NCBI RefSeq assembly: GCF_033095965.1
Contig: NZ_AP026801.1
Span: 2,022,001-2,086,000 of the forward strand
DNA: 64,000 nt
DNA from: Xylocopilactobacillus apis
Lineage (GTDB): Bacteria; Bacillota; Bacilli; Lactobacillales; Lactobacillaceae
Direction: 5' to 3'
Below the pieces are notes generated by a model, which worked only from the letters and a program-made list of their open reading frames with translations, searched no databases and had not been told where the DNA came from. A program made the position numbers and the translations under genes. Positions 23,581-32,320 of this stretch are shown piece by piece; the stretch's first letter is position 1, and each line of letters begins with the position of its first letter.

Positions 23581-24735
23581 TTAGATAGCTTGGATTAACC
23601 GACTTAGTGCATCTTTTAACACTTTACGAGGATATGCGATACTGATCCGAAGAAAGTGATCCCCGTTGCCTCGATAAATTTTGCCGGGTGACAATATTAA
23701 ACCTGTTTGATTACGAATCTCTTCAACAATTTCGATTGAACTTTTATTAATTAAGCTGCAGTCAAGCCACAGAAGATAGGTTGCTTGACCATTGACCAGC
23801 TTAATTCCATTTATTTTATTATCTAAAGTGTCTTCGACTAATTGTCGATTATCTCGCAAATAACTTTTTAACTCTTTCAGCCAAGGAGCTCCATAGCGAT
23901 AGGCTGCAATTGTTCCTGGAATCGCCGTTAAGTTTGGCTCTGCAATCTCGTCATTGTTAAGTCCTCGATCAATCTGATAGCGCAAAAATGGATTTTTAAC
24001 AATTACCGTTGCCGCATGAATAGCTGCCAAATTGAAAGTCTTACTTGGAGAAGTTAAAGAAATTGCCTGATTAGTCAGGCTCGGATCTATTGAAAAAAGC
24101 GGTGTATAACCATTTCCTTCAAGCACTAAATCACCATGAATTTCGTCACTAACCAAAATAACCTGATTTTCATTACAATAAGCTGCAATTTTTTCTAACT
24201 CTGATTTTGACCAAACATTTCCAGTTGGATTATGCGGGTTACAAAGAATCATCATTGTCGTCTGAGGTTCTTGCAATTTCTTTTTCAGATCAACAAAATC
24301 AATCTGATATTCTCTAGTTTCAGGATTATAAATTAACTTATTTTCTAAAGCTCTACGTCCATTATTCTCGATTGAATTAAAAAAGATATTATAGACAGGG
24401 CTTTGAACAACAACATTTTCTGCCGGGTGAGTTAAACGTCTGACGATCGAAGAGAGGGCTGGGATTACTCCCGTGGAAAACAACATCCAGTCTCGCTGAA
24501 TTTCGGTCTGATGTTCACTATGAAACCAAGATTTAACCGCTGCAAAATAATCTTCTGAGGGATTTTCATAACCAAAAATTCCAGCTGCAACCTTATCTTT
24601 AAGCTCACTGATAATTTCGGGTGCTGTTTTAAAATCCATATCCGCCGTAGTTAATGGCAGTTCATTTTCTTTAACATCCCATTTACTAGAATTTGTTTGT
24701 CTTCGATCAATAATTTCATCAAAATTATAATTCAT
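23581..24735 (-). CDS. patB: PatB/MalY-type cystathionine beta-lyase (PLP C-S lyase)
   Basis: 384 residues from the ATG at 24735, which has AAAGG 9 nt upstream; an ATG at 24744 has no spacing for that site. Hallmarks: SSKWDV, LPLTTADMDF, GIFGYENPSEDY, LCNPHNPTGNVWS and SPSKTFNLA with the PLP lysine. The family cleaves cystathionine or cysteine conjugates to thiol, pyruvate and ammonia; some act as aminotransferases. The 5' end overlaps the upstream repressor by 11 nt, so the two are translated together. Confidence 0.85.
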   Translation of the reverse strand: MNYNFDEIIDRRQTNSSKWDVKENELPLTTADMDFKTAPEIISELKDKVAAGIFGYENPSEDYFAAVKSWFHSEHQTEIQRDWMLFSTGVIPALSSIVRRLTHPAENVVVQSPVYNIFFNSIENNGRRALENKLIYNPETREYQIDFVDLKKKLQEPQTTMMILCNPHNPTGNVWSKSELEKIAAYCNENQVILVSDEIHGDLVLEGNGYTPLFSIDPSLTNQAISLTSPSKTFNLAAIHAATVIVKNPFLRYQIDRGLNNDEIAEPNLTAIPGTIAAYRYGAPWLKELKSYLRDNRQLVEDTLDNKINGIKLVNGQATYLLWLDCSLINKSSIEIVEEIRNQTGLILSPGKIYRGNGDHFLRISIAYPRKVLKDALSRLIQAI

Positions 24736-25192
24736 GACTTTCATCCTTTACTACCGCACAACAATCCATTTGGTATTCAAGCGGTACACAGTTACAACTA
24801 ATTGTTTCGGGAGCCGTTTGATATTTATTTTCAAGCAATTGTTCTAAGCTTGAAATATCTGATTTTGAAAGAGGTGTATTTTTAATGAGTCTGTTTAGTG
24901 AAGATCCGACTTTCATTGCACAAATATTGCTAAAAAGATTTTTTGCCGCTTTATCGATTGCTTCATCCTCTGTAATATTAGATGCATAACAAAATTCGCG
25001 GCCTTCTTTTGTCGGTGTAAGAAATTCTTTTTTCGTTAGGCGGGCAAGAAGTGTTTTTGTAGTGGAATCTTTCCATTTCATCTTATCTTTTAATATTTTT
25101 ACTAAGGTATTTGTCCTTGTCGGGCCAAGAGTCCAGATAATTCTCATAATTTCCCATTCAGCTTGGCTTATATCAACCTGTTCCTCCATCAA
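24725..25192 (-). CDS. BlaI/MecI/CopY-family repressor, CopY-like
   Basis: 155 residues. Winged helix at 1-80 (ISQAEWEIMRIIWTLGPT, WKDSTTKTLLARLTKK) is the BlaI/CopY DNA-binding domain. The C-terminal half carries four cysteines, C133-x-C135 and C144-C145, near the place of the CopY CxCx4CxC copper site but with different spacing. A metal or thiol signal is therefore plausible, not proved. It has an AGGAG site, a promoter with an operator-like palindrome, and overlaps the PatB gene; no copper ATPase is nearby. Confidence 0.75.
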   Translation of the reverse strand: MMEEQVDISQAEWEIMRIIWTLGPTRTNTLVKILKDKMKWKDSTTKTLLARLTKKEFLTPTKEGREFCYASNITEDEAIDKAAKNLFSNICAMKVGSSLNRLIKNTPLSKSDISSLEQLLENKYQTAPETISCNCVPLEYQMDCCAVVKDESHEL

Positions 25193-25206
25193 AATCTCCT
25201 TTCGTG

Positions 25207-25238
25207 ATTATAGTCGATTCCTAGTCTACGTCCGTAGA
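25207..25238 (-). promoter_or_regulatory. Promoter and cop-box-like operator of the BlaI/CopY gene
   Basis: TATAAT on the minus strand at 25207-25212. Upstream in the -35 zone, TCTACGTCCGTAGA (25225-25238) is a perfect 6-bp inverted repeat. Its core TACGTCCGTA differs from the CopY box TACAnnTGTA by one symmetrical change. Confidence 0.6.
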
Positions 25239-25298
25239 TTTAAAAGTCAAGCATCATTATTTCAAAATCTTGGTCTATAATTAATTTAAGAGGTAAAA

Positions 25299-26150
25299 AT
25301 GAAAACAGTAATTTTAGCAGGCAAAAAAGTTCCCGCTATCGGGATTGGGACCTGGCATATGGGAAGTTCCCGTGATACTCACGATATCCAGCTTAAAGCC
25401 TTACAGGCTGGACTTGATTTAGGAGCAAAAGTCATTGATACTGCAGAAATGTATGGATCGGGCGACAGCGAGGTTCTTGTTGGCGAAGCAATTAAATTTT
25501 ACGAAAGAGCAGACCTTTTTTTAATTTCTAAATTTCTACCTAGTAATGCAAGTTCAAAAAGAATTGAAAAAAGTCTCGATGATTCCCTTAAAAGATTACA
25601 AACTGACTATCTTGACCTTTATCTTTATCATTGGCGCGGAATGACTCCTTTAGCGGAAACCGTTAACGAACTTGAACGTCTAAAAGATACAGGAAAAATC
25701 CATAATTGGGGAATCTCTAATTTTGATACTAATGATCTCAAAGAACTTTGGGAACTGCCAAATGGAGAAAATGCTCAAACAAATGAAGTTCTTTATAACC
25801 TCGCCAGTCGAGGAATTGAATATGATTTGATCCCGTGGCAAAAAGAACATCATCTTCCGCTCATTGCTTATAGTCCTGTTGGCGCTGGAGTAGAAAATCA
25901 CGGACTTGAAATCAAACAAAATCCCAACGTATTACGGGTGGCAGAGAAACACAATGCTACCAGTTATCAAATTATGTTAGCTTGGGTCATTCGTAACGGG
26001 GAAACGATTGCTATCCCGCAAACCAGTAACCCTGAACATATGAAAATAAATCTTGCAGCCGGTGAAATAACTTTAGATTCAGATGACTTGTTGTTACTCG
26101 ATCAAGCTTATCCAAAACCGACGCACAAGCAAATTTTAGAACAACTTTAA
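25299..26150 (+). CDS. Aldo/keto reductase
   Basis: 283 residues. DTAEMYG carries the catalytic Tyr with upstream Asp; the YLYHWRG His and the Lys in FLISKF complete the tetrad; IPQTSNPEHMKINL is the NADPH-binding end. It reduces aldehydes or ketones. GAGGT ribosome binding site before ATG; divergent from the CopY-like repressor, whose operator at 25225 could influence it. 3' end shares a bidirectional terminator. Confidence 0.88.
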   Translation: MKTVILAGKKVPAIGIGTWHMGSSRDTHDIQLKALQAGLDLGAKVIDTAEMYGSGDSEVLVGEAIKFYERADLFLISKFLPSNASSKRIEKSLDDSLKRLQTDYLDLYLYHWRGMTPLAETVNELERLKDTGKIHNWGISNFDTNDLKELWELPNGENAQTNEVLYNLASRGIEYDLIPWQKEHHLPLIAYSPVGAGVENHGLEIKQNPNVLRVAEKHNATSYQIMLAWVIRNGETIAIPQTSNPEHMKINLAAGEITLDSDDLLLLDQAYPKPTHKQILEQL

Positions 26151-26177
26151 AGCTCGCAAATTAAGCGAGCTTTTTAT
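26150..26177. terminator. Bidirectional terminator
   Basis: AAGCTCGC / GCGAGCTT stem with loop AAATTA, flanked by T on the plus side and A on the minus side of a convergent gene pair. The stop codon of the minus-strand gene lies within it. Confidence 0.8.
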
Positions 26178-27285
26178 TGTAGAGACGATCGCGACCATAC
26201 TTTTTATAATAATCAGCAAAACCTTTGTTCACGTTTTGCATCCGGCAAAAATCAACAAAATCACGATATTTTTGCAGGAGTTGTGACTCATCCTGCTTAA
26301 CATAAAGCTGGTAATCATCCCAGGCTAAAATATCAGTTTCTGAATCTTGACGAACAATATCAGCATAATCACCAGCATTAACTGCATACCAATCATTTTC
26401 TGAGGTCCAGCGGTGTTCTGCCTTTAATTTGGTTCTTACATCATTAACGACTGGCTGATTAACATCAAGATAGCGGTGTTGAAATTTTGTACCCCCGTAA
26501 CCGTAATTAAATGATTCTCCATCTAAAATATTTTCTTGCTCTAAATCAGTATAGTTATAGGTTAAATCCATCGTGCCATCGGGTAAAAGCCTCGTCCCTC
26601 TAACCCACTGACTAACGATTGAATGCCCTAAGTCCAAACTGAAAATAAACTCTGACATTTGGTTTTCTACTTCGATTTTAAAGTTTTTCTGTCTCGAAAA
26701 TCCCTGTTCTTTAAGATACTTGGAGTGAAAATTAGCTTCTACTGAAAATTTCGGTTTGATATTTTTATTTTTTAAATAGCGCAAAAGTCCTTGATACATA
26801 TTAGTTCGTTCATTTTGAGAATAATTAATTAAAAACCGCACGTTCTGCTGGTCAATGAGCTGACGAAAAATTTGCAGCTGACAACCTAATTGGTCATTAA
26901 GTCCTACATATTCGGGACCTTGATCTCTTTGAGATTCGAAATATGCCTGTCTAACCCATTTAGCAAAGTCACTTAAAAAAGGGTTGTCTGGTCCCATTTT
27001 AGGATCAAAGTGATAAGGTGCCTGTAAACTAAAATCTATTTCACCGTTTGTATTTGTGACAAGTCCCATGATAAAAGACAATACTTGCCGATAATTGGAA
27101 CTTTTTTTAAACTGTGCTTCTATTAATAGAGAAAAAATCTCCGAACCAATAAGATGAGCCTGAATTAACTGATCTTTTAGATTATCGGAATTAATAACAT
27201 TAATCAAAGTTTTTAACGCCCGACGATTCCAACCGTCACGCCTTAAACTTTCTATTTCTAATTTAATTAATTGTTCACTTTTCAT
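26161..27285 (-). CDS. Uncharacterised cytoplasmic protein, possibly DUF3114-like
   Basis: 374 residues, no signal peptide or membrane segment. The N-terminus has GWNRRALKTLINV; the C-terminal half is rich in Asp/Trp/Tyr (YGYGGTKFQHRYLDVNQPVV, ILAWDDYQLYVKQD). The layout reminds me of the DUF3114 family of streptococci and lactobacilli, but this is recollection and not verified. No catalytic motif recognised. Monocistronic, with terminators on both sides. Confidence 0.5.
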   Translation of the reverse strand: MKSEQLIKLEIESLRRDGWNRRALKTLINVINSDNLKDQLIQAHLIGSEIFSLLIEAQFKKSSNYRQVLSFIMGLVTNTNGEIDFSLQAPYHFDPKMGPDNPFLSDFAKWVRQAYFESQRDQGPEYVGLNDQLGCQLQIFRQLIDQQNVRFLINYSQNERTNMYQGLLRYLKNKNIKPKFSVEANFHSKYLKEQGFSRQKNFKIEVENQMSEFIFSLDLGHSIVSQWVRGTRLLPDGTMDLTYNYTDLEQENILDGESFNYGYGGTKFQHRYLDVNQPVVNDVRTKLKAEHRWTSENDWYAVNAGDYADIVRQDSETDILAWDDYQLYVKQDESQLLQKYRDFVDFCRMQNVNKGFADYYKKYGRDRLYNKKLA

Positions 27286-27296
27286 TTTGAATTCTA

Positions 27297-27324
27297 AAAA
27301 ACCAGCTTAAAACTAAGCTGGCTA
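27297..27324 (-). terminator. Terminator of the C39 peptidase gene
   Basis: Perfect 8-bp stem CCAGCTTA / TAAGCTGG, loop AAAC, followed on the minus strand by a run of T. Confidence 0.8.
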
Positions 27325-27329
27325 CTTTT

Positions 27330-28541
27330 TTAATTAAATGCAACTGCGTAATGATAAGGTGCATATGCTTCATAAAATTGAGTTTTTGAGATCCAATAAC
27401 CACCTTTCATTGGATCAGAAACGTGAAATTGTGCATTATTATATCCATCGACCGTTAAAACATGAAGGTTGTCTACTGCCGCTCCCCAGAAATAACTAGA
27501 AAATTTTGGTTTTTGAAAGCCAACCGTAATCCATGCTACTACTGGATTACCCTTTTTAACCTGATCCGCAATATCGTCAACTGAAGCACCGCTGATATCC
27601 GTCACATCAGTATACTTAGAAACCCATGGTACAAAAGACGAAGGAAAAATTGTCTGAAATACACCTGAAACTGACTTATAAGGTGTTCCGGCAAATCCGT
27701 GATATGGGTTATCATCCGAAGAAATCGGCATTGTTTTAAGAAACTGCGGTAAATTCCAATCAGTCAACTTTCCTTTATAGTGCATTGCTTCTAGCGCTGA
27801 AGCTGCCTCACAGCCGTAAGGAGCATTATTGGTATATTGATTGATATATGGGATCCCCATGTTCTTACTATCTTCGTCGGCTGTGTAATAAGCGTAATCT
27901 CCATCAATCCATTGGTTACCGCCTAAATTAAACCAAACATGTCCACCATGTTGAATAGCCGAAAATACCCGCCAATTAGAATCATGCGGCAAATACCGAT
28001 TTAACGGTTTGCGGGAATCAGTATAGCCGTCCCAAATCATAATGCCATAATTTGGTACATAATGGATGGAAACAATCCCATTAAGTGATAAAAGCTGATC
28101 ATTTCCTGTAAAATTTAACGGTGTATTACTAACAATATTGGGAGTTTCTACTGTCCCGCTGGTTACTGTTGTATACTCATCACTTACCCACTGATTACCG
28201 CCTAGGTTATACCAAACATGTCCTTGGTAATACACTGCTTTAAAAACTTTCCACGCTGTATTATGCGGTAAATAATTACCCGTATTTTGTCTTTCTGCGC
28301 TATAAGTATTACGTACTGCAATCTTATATCCCGGTAAATAGTGAACTGTAATGACAGCATTTGAAGCAGCAAGTGAAACTGCGGTATCATTATCTGATAA
28401 TTTAATATTTTTATTTTTGGCCTTCGTCTTTACAGTCGAAGGAATTTTGGTTTTAGCAAAAATTTCATTGCTGGGGGTGGCAAATATTGAAAACATTGCT
28501 AAAACTACTGCACATTTTCTAAGTTTATTTTTTTGAATCAA
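27330..28541 (-). CDS. Secreted C39-type cysteine peptidase with two SH3-like repeats
   Basis: 403 residues, TTG start set by GGAGGAA. Signal peptide ends near EIFA-KTK. Two 70-residue repeats (VHYLPGYKIAV...GHVWYNLGGNQWVSDEY and IHYVPNYGIMI...GHVWFNLGGNQWIDGDY) lie at about 60-125 and 145-215; they look like wall-binding SH3-type modules. The C-terminal Peptidase_C39_2 domain (about 225-403) has Gln in PYINQY, Cys in APYGCEAAS, His in NLHVLTVDGYN and Asp in VSDPMKG. Probably a wall-associated peptidase acting on peptides or peptidoglycan stems. Promoter candidate: TTGACT (28602-28607), 17 nt, AACAAT. Confidence 0.75.
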   Translation of the reverse strand: MIQKNKLRKCAVVLAMFSIFATPSNEIFAKTKIPSTVKTKAKNKNIKLSDNDTAVSLAASNAVITVHYLPGYKIAVRNTYSAERQNTGNYLPHNTAWKVFKAVYYQGHVWYNLGGNQWVSDEYTTVTSGTVETPNIVSNTPLNFTGNDQLLSLNGIVSIHYVPNYGIMIWDGYTDSRKPLNRYLPHDSNWRVFSAIQHGGHVWFNLGGNQWIDGDYAYYTADEDSKNMGIPYINQYTNNAPYGCEAASALEAMHYKGKLTDWNLPQFLKTMPISSDDNPYHGFAGTPYKSVSGVFQTIFPSSFVPWVSKYTDVTDISGASVDDIADQVKKGNPVVAWITVGFQKPKFSSYFWGAAVDNLHVLTVDGYNNAQFHVSDPMKGGYWISKTQFYEAYAPYHYAVAFN

Positions 28542-28621
28542 AAAATTCCTCCAAATTACTTACTTTTTGCAATATTCAATTGTTACCCTGAACTCATCCA
28601 AAGTCAAGCCGACAATTCAAT

Positions 28622-28650
28622 TTGCTTGAAATCTTTAACTTATCTATAAT
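28622..28650 (+). promoter_or_regulatory. Promoter candidate for small RNA copy A
   Basis: TTGCTT, a 17-nt spacer and a consensus TATAAT point rightward into a region without a plus-strand gene. Predicted start is near 28657. Confidence 0.5.
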
Positions 28651-28656
28651 CTTCAC

Positions 28657-28854
28657 ACTTACTAAAAGTAATTGTCAAGATTAGTTCAAATTATCATCAC
28701 ATTTATTGTTTATGATTAAATCATCAACAAAAAGGAAGGTGACTGCTAACAGTAAAATCAGAGAGTAAGATCTCATAATTTCTCCCCAATAAAATGATTT
28801 TTTTCATAATTTCTCCCCTAATAAGAAACCAGAACAAACGTCGTTCTGGTTTTT
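28657..28854 (+). ncRNA. Candidate anti-SD small RNA, copy A
   Basis: From the predicted start the transcript has small hairpins (ACTG-CTAA-CAGT at 28742; GAGA/TCTC at 28761-28774), then two copies of CATAATTTCTCCCC (28774 and 28805), each able to pair with a ribosome binding site plus AUG. It ends in a 10-bp terminator (28826-28852) with loop AAACGTC and T run. Layout resembles csRNA/LhrC regulators. Start is inferred. Confidence 0.5.
28681..28776 (-). CDS. Possible 31-aa hydrophobic peptide
   Basis: On the strand opposite small RNA copy A, GGGGAG lies 5 nt before an ATG opening a 31-codon frame with a hydrophobic core (SLILLLAVTFLFV) and an Asn/Asp-rich tail, as in small membrane toxins. 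A second frame of 27 codons starts at 28807 behind an identical site. Both could be by-products of the anti-SD motifs on the other strand. Confidence 0.25.
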   Translation of the reverse strand: MRSYSLILLLAVTFLFVDDLIINNKCDDNLN

Positions 28855-28919
28855 GCATTTTGAGAAATAAAATCTAAAATAAATATCAAACTTCTTTCAT
28901 GCTTTTTTCATATTTTTTA

Positions 28920-29081
28920 TCTATGATAATTATCAAGGTATTAAAGAAATATTTTAATACCTGAAAATGTACTATATTTATTTCTCCTTATAGATTATAA
29001 AATAAATTTCTCCCTTATAACAAACTAAACAACATTTTAATATCCCCCCAAAAAAGCAGAACAATCGTCGTTCTGTTTTTT
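28920..29081 (+). ncRNA. Candidate anti-SD small RNA, copy B
   Basis: Begins with a GATAATTATC palindrome and a 10-bp hairpin (28936-28962), followed by an AU-rich open stretch with TTTCTCCTTA, TTTCTCCCTTA and TATCCCCCC. The terminator CAGAAC-AATCGTC-GTTCTG plus T run (29050-29081) shares the loop with copies A and C. The start is not defined; TATGAT at 28923 could be a -10 box. Confidence 0.45.
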
Positions 29082-29099
29082 AGTTTTCTAAGAAGCAAC

Positions 29100-29302
29100 A
29101 AATGATCGATAATTATTCATAATAATTTCACAATTATTGGATATCATTAACTTGTAGGTTAAGTAAAGTGATTTACTCCCAAACATTAAAATTCATATTT
29201 TCCCTACATTCATTTGAATTTTCCCCCTAAAGTAAGTAATAACTTTTCGTAATTTTCTCCCCTAATACTTGAAAACCAGTGCAATCGTCGCACTGGTTTT
29301 TT
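29100..29302 (+). ncRNA. Candidate anti-SD small RNA, copy C
   Basis: Contains a GTAAA/TTTAC hairpin (29163-29176) and four C-rich motifs: TTACTCCC, TTTTCCCT, TTTTCCCCCT and TTTTCTCCCCTAATA. The terminator has an 11-bp stem around AATCGTC (29272-29302) with T run; it may also serve the minus-strand HAD gene ending at 29310. Start is not defined. Confidence 0.45.
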
Positions 29303-29309
29303 GTTATCA

Positions 29310-30107
29310 TTAATTTTTTTCTGTCATTAATTGATTTAAAACTTTAATTACCCCCAGATCATCGTTTGAACTAGTTCGGTATTTAGCCCACTTTTCCATT
29401 CCAATGGCATGATTGGAAACTAAATAGCTGTACTTAACTCTTTTTAACATTGAAGCATCGTTTTCGGCATCTCCAAAGGCCATCATTTTTTGCGGTTCAA
29501 TTTTTAACTGCTCACCCAAAAATTTGACTGCACTTCCTTTGTTAATTCCTTTATTCATCACATCAACCGCCTCATCTGAGCCCACAACAACTGAATATTT
29601 TGTGCTAAGAGCTGGCTCCATCACTTGCTGATACGTTTTACGACTTTGTTGATCGATCGAAAATGCAGTGAATTTATCAGCTTCAACATTTAATTTAGAC
29701 ATATCATCAACTAACCGCAGCTCTTTAAAAAATGATGTTAACCGTTCAGCAACCCGCGGAAAATTAACCGGAATGTAGCCTGCATCTAATCCACAAACGA
29801 TTGGCACTGCTTTAGTCTTTCGATTCACTAAAGAGATCATTGATTGATATTCGTTGACAGGAATTAAAGATTTAAATCTAATTTTCCCGTTATAATAAAT
29901 TAAGCCCCCGTTATCACAAATCAGAACCATTTTGGGATCGGGAAATAAGTTTTTAAGTGTTATCAATGGCCTTCCACTGGCAATTGCGATGGTAACTCCT
30001 AAATCCTCTAATTGAGGTATCAATTCATAAAATTGCTTTGGAACTTCATTGTCGCTTGTCAAAAGTGTACTATCTAAATCAGTTAAAACTAATTGAACTT
30101 CCTTCAT
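29310..30107 (-). CDS. Cof-type HAD phosphatase
   Basis: 265 residues. DLDSTLL is motif I with nucleophile Asp; SGRP motif II; the Lys of NKGSAVKFL; and GDAENDASML motif IV. A type IIB cap lies between. These enzymes dephosphorylate sugar phosphates or cofactors. It follows the glutamine ABC ATPase by 7 nt, so it is probably the third gene of that operon. No clear ribosome binding site; translation may depend on coupling. Confidence 0.85.
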   Translation of the reverse strand: MKEVQLVLTDLDSTLLTSDNEVPKQFYELIPQLEDLGVTIAIASGRPLITLKNLFPDPKMVLICDNGGLIYYNGKIRFKSLIPVNEYQSMISLVNRKTKAVPIVCGLDAGYIPVNFPRVAERLTSFFKELRLVDDMSKLNVEADKFTAFSIDQQSRKTYQQVMEPALSTKYSVVVGSDEAVDVMNKGINKGSAVKFLGEQLKIEPQKMMAFGDAENDASMLKRVKYSYLVSNHAIGMEKWAKYRTSSNDDLGVIKVLNQLMTEKN

Positions 30108-30114
30108 ATTATAC

Positions 30115-30870
30115 CTAAGCTGATCTTAAAACCCGCGCCAAGAAATCTTTAGTCCGATCTTCATTCGGATGGTTAAATATCTGCTCTGGACTCCCTTTCT
30201 CTAATATTTTACCACCATCCATAAACCATACTTGATCTGCCACTTCTTTAGCAAAACTCATTTCATGAGTAACTACAACCATCGTCATTCCACTTTGGGC
30301 TAAATCCTGCATTACCTTAAGAACTTCTCCTACCATTTCAGGATCAAGCGCACTGGTTGGTTCATCAAAAAGCATTACATCCGGCTGCATGGCTAAAGCA
30401 CGCGCTATCGCAACCCGCTGCTGCTGACCGCCAGAAAGGCTTGCCGGATAAACGTCAGCTTTTTCAGATAAACCAACTTGCGATAATAATTTAACCGCAA
30501 TTTGTTCAGCTTCGTTTTCACTCATTTGTTTAACTTTTAACGGTGCTAATTTAAGGTTTTCCTTAACAGTTAAATGAGGAAAAACATTATAACTTTGAAA
30601 TACCATTCCCATTTTTTCTCGAATCTGATCAAGTTCCTTATCTTTTAGAGCAGTTAGATCAGTTCCTTCAAAAATAATTTTTCCATCAGTCGGTTCATTC
30701 AATAGGTTAAGCGAACGCAAAAAAGTACTTTTTCCACCACCAGAAGCTCCAATAACTACAATTACATCCCCTTGATTGATAGTTTCTGAAATATCATCAA
30801 GCACTAAATTATCTCCAAATTTTTTGGTTAAATGTTCAATTTTTAATAATTCTTTTGATTCAACTGTCAT
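30115..30870 (-). CDS. glnQ: Polar amino-acid ABC transporter ATPase
   Basis: 251 residues. Walker [11 protein letters not shown]-loop [14 protein letters not shown], signature [15 protein letters not shown], Walker [16 protein letters not shown], switch VTHEM: the GlnQ/HisP class. It energises the fused GlnPH protein encoded just upstream, with which it overlaps by 11 nt. Ribosome binding site AAAGGA. Confidence 0.92.
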   Translation of the reverse strand: MTVESKELLKIEHLTKKFGDNLVLDDISETINQGDVIVVIGASGGGKSTFLRSLNLLNEPTDGKIIFEGTDLTALKDKELDQIREKMGMVFQSYNVFPHLTVKENLKLAPLKVKQMSENEAEQIAVKLLSQVGLSEKADVYPASLSGGQQQRVAIARALAMQPDVMLFDEPTSALDPEMVGEVLKVMQDLAQSGMTMVVVTHEMSFAKEVADQVWFMDGGKILEKGSPEQIFNHPNEDRTKDFLARVLRSA

Positions 30871-32320
30871 GTTTCATTTTCCTTTCGAAGTGTAATAATA
30901 CTTTAGATAATCCAAACGTCATAATAAAGTACAAGATCATCGCAACAACAATCGGCGCTACTCCTTTATAAGTTGCTGTCTGAACTGCCCTCAATTGGTA
31001 AATAAGATCTGTAACTCCGATAATGGAAACAATCGAACTTTCCTTAATTAATGAAATAAATTCATTTCCCAAAGACGGCCAAATATTTTTAATCGCCTGA
31101 GGCAAAATAACACTCTGCATTGTTTGAAGACGTGATAACCCTAAACTTCTGGCAGCTTCGGTCTGTCCTTTTGGAATACTATTAATGCCTCCTCTAATAA
31201 TTTCTGCAACATAAGCAGCTGAATTTAGAGATACCGCGATAATACCGGAAAGAAGTGCCGGGATGTTGATAAATAATCCTAAACCAAAATAAACAAACAT
31301 AATCTGAACCATTAAAGGTGACCCTCTGATAAATTCAATATAAGCAACCGCAATATCATGTAGAACTTTATTTCTGCTTAATCGCATCAATGCGAAAAGC
31401 ATCCCAATTAAAACTCCGAAAATTGCTGAAACTACAGAAATAAGTAATGTATAGTACACCCCATTGGCAAAATATTTCCAATAATGAAGCATTGAAGTGT
31501 TACTAGTATTGCCTGCCATTAATTTCCCAGCATCACTCAAATATTTATCAATCAATTTATCTTTTTTAATTTCTGAAAGGCTTTTATTGACAGCCTGAGC
31601 TAAAGTTTTTGCTCCCTTTGGAAAAGCGATTGCTGTTCCCGCTTGATCACTACCTAGATCAAAACCTCCCTTAATATAAGCAAGTGAAGGGTCATTTTTC
31701 ACGTAAGCTGTTGATACTGCCGATTCTGCGACAATTCCTTCAATTTTATGAGATTTTAAAGCAAGGACTAAATCTGTTACTTTTGTTAAATAACGTCCTT
31801 TACTCTTTTTCATTTGTTTTTTTATTAGATCAGACTGTAAACTTCCACTTTGAGCTCCGACAGTTTTATTAGCAAATGAATCTTTATCATGATATAAATG
31901 CTCATCTGCTTTATTAACAATAATGCCTTGTCCTGATTTATAGTAAATATTTGAAAATTCAACTGATTTTTCCCGCTCAGCTGTCGGACTCATTGCTGAA
32001 AGAACCATGTCAATTTTCCCAGTTTCAAGCCCCACTAAAAGAGAATCAAAATCCATTTTCTTGATTTGTAGTTTTACCCCAAGATCTTTGGCAATTTTTT
32101 TAGCAATTTCAACATCCATCCCAACAACTTGCTCTTTACCGTGCTGATTAACTAAAAATTCGTAAGGTGGATAATCTGGGCTAGTCCCCATAATTAAAAC
32201 TCCCTTAGATTTAATCTTATCTAGACTATTATCAGCTGCATGAACTGAAGTAAAGGTCCCGCCTAAAATTAAAAGTAAAAAACTTAACCCCAAGATTAGC
32301 CGACTAAATATTCTTTTCAT
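30860..32320 (-). CDS. Fused substrate-binding and permease protein, glutamine type
   Basis: 486 residues from the ATG at 32320 (AAGGG 6 nt upstream). Signal/anchor segment ([14 protein letters not shown]), periplasmic-binding-type domain at about 35-265 ([34 protein letters not shown]), then an HisM-type permease with EAA loop ([21 protein letters not shown]). Fusion of the two is usual for GlnPH of lactic acid bacteria. Likely imports glutamine/glutamate or another polar amino acid. TATAAT at 32394-32399 on the minus strand marks the likely promoter. Confidence 0.9.
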   Translation of the reverse strand: MKRIFSRLILGLSFLLLILGGTFTSVHAADNSLDKIKSKGVLIMGTSPDYPPYEFLVNQHGKEQVVGMDVEIAKKIAKDLGVKLQIKKMDFDSLLVGLETGKIDMVLSAMSPTAEREKSVEFSNIYYKSGQGIIVNKADEHLYHDKDSFANKTVGAQSGSLQSDLIKKQMKKSKGRYLTKVTDLVLALKSHKIEGIVAESAVSTAYVKNDPSLAYIKGGFDLGSDQAGTAIAFPKGAKTLAQAVNKSLSEIKKDKLIDKYLSDAGKLMAGNTSNTSMLHYWKYFANGVYYTLLISVVSAIFGVLIGMLFALMRLSRNKVLHDIAVAYIEFIRGSPLMVQIMFVYFGLGLFINIPALLSGIIAVSLNSAAYVAEIIRGGINSIPKGQTEAARSLGLSRLQTMQSVILPQAIKNIWPSLGNEFISLIKESSIVSIIGVTDLIYQLRAVQTATYKGVAPIVVAMILYFIMTFGLSKVLLHFERKMKHDS

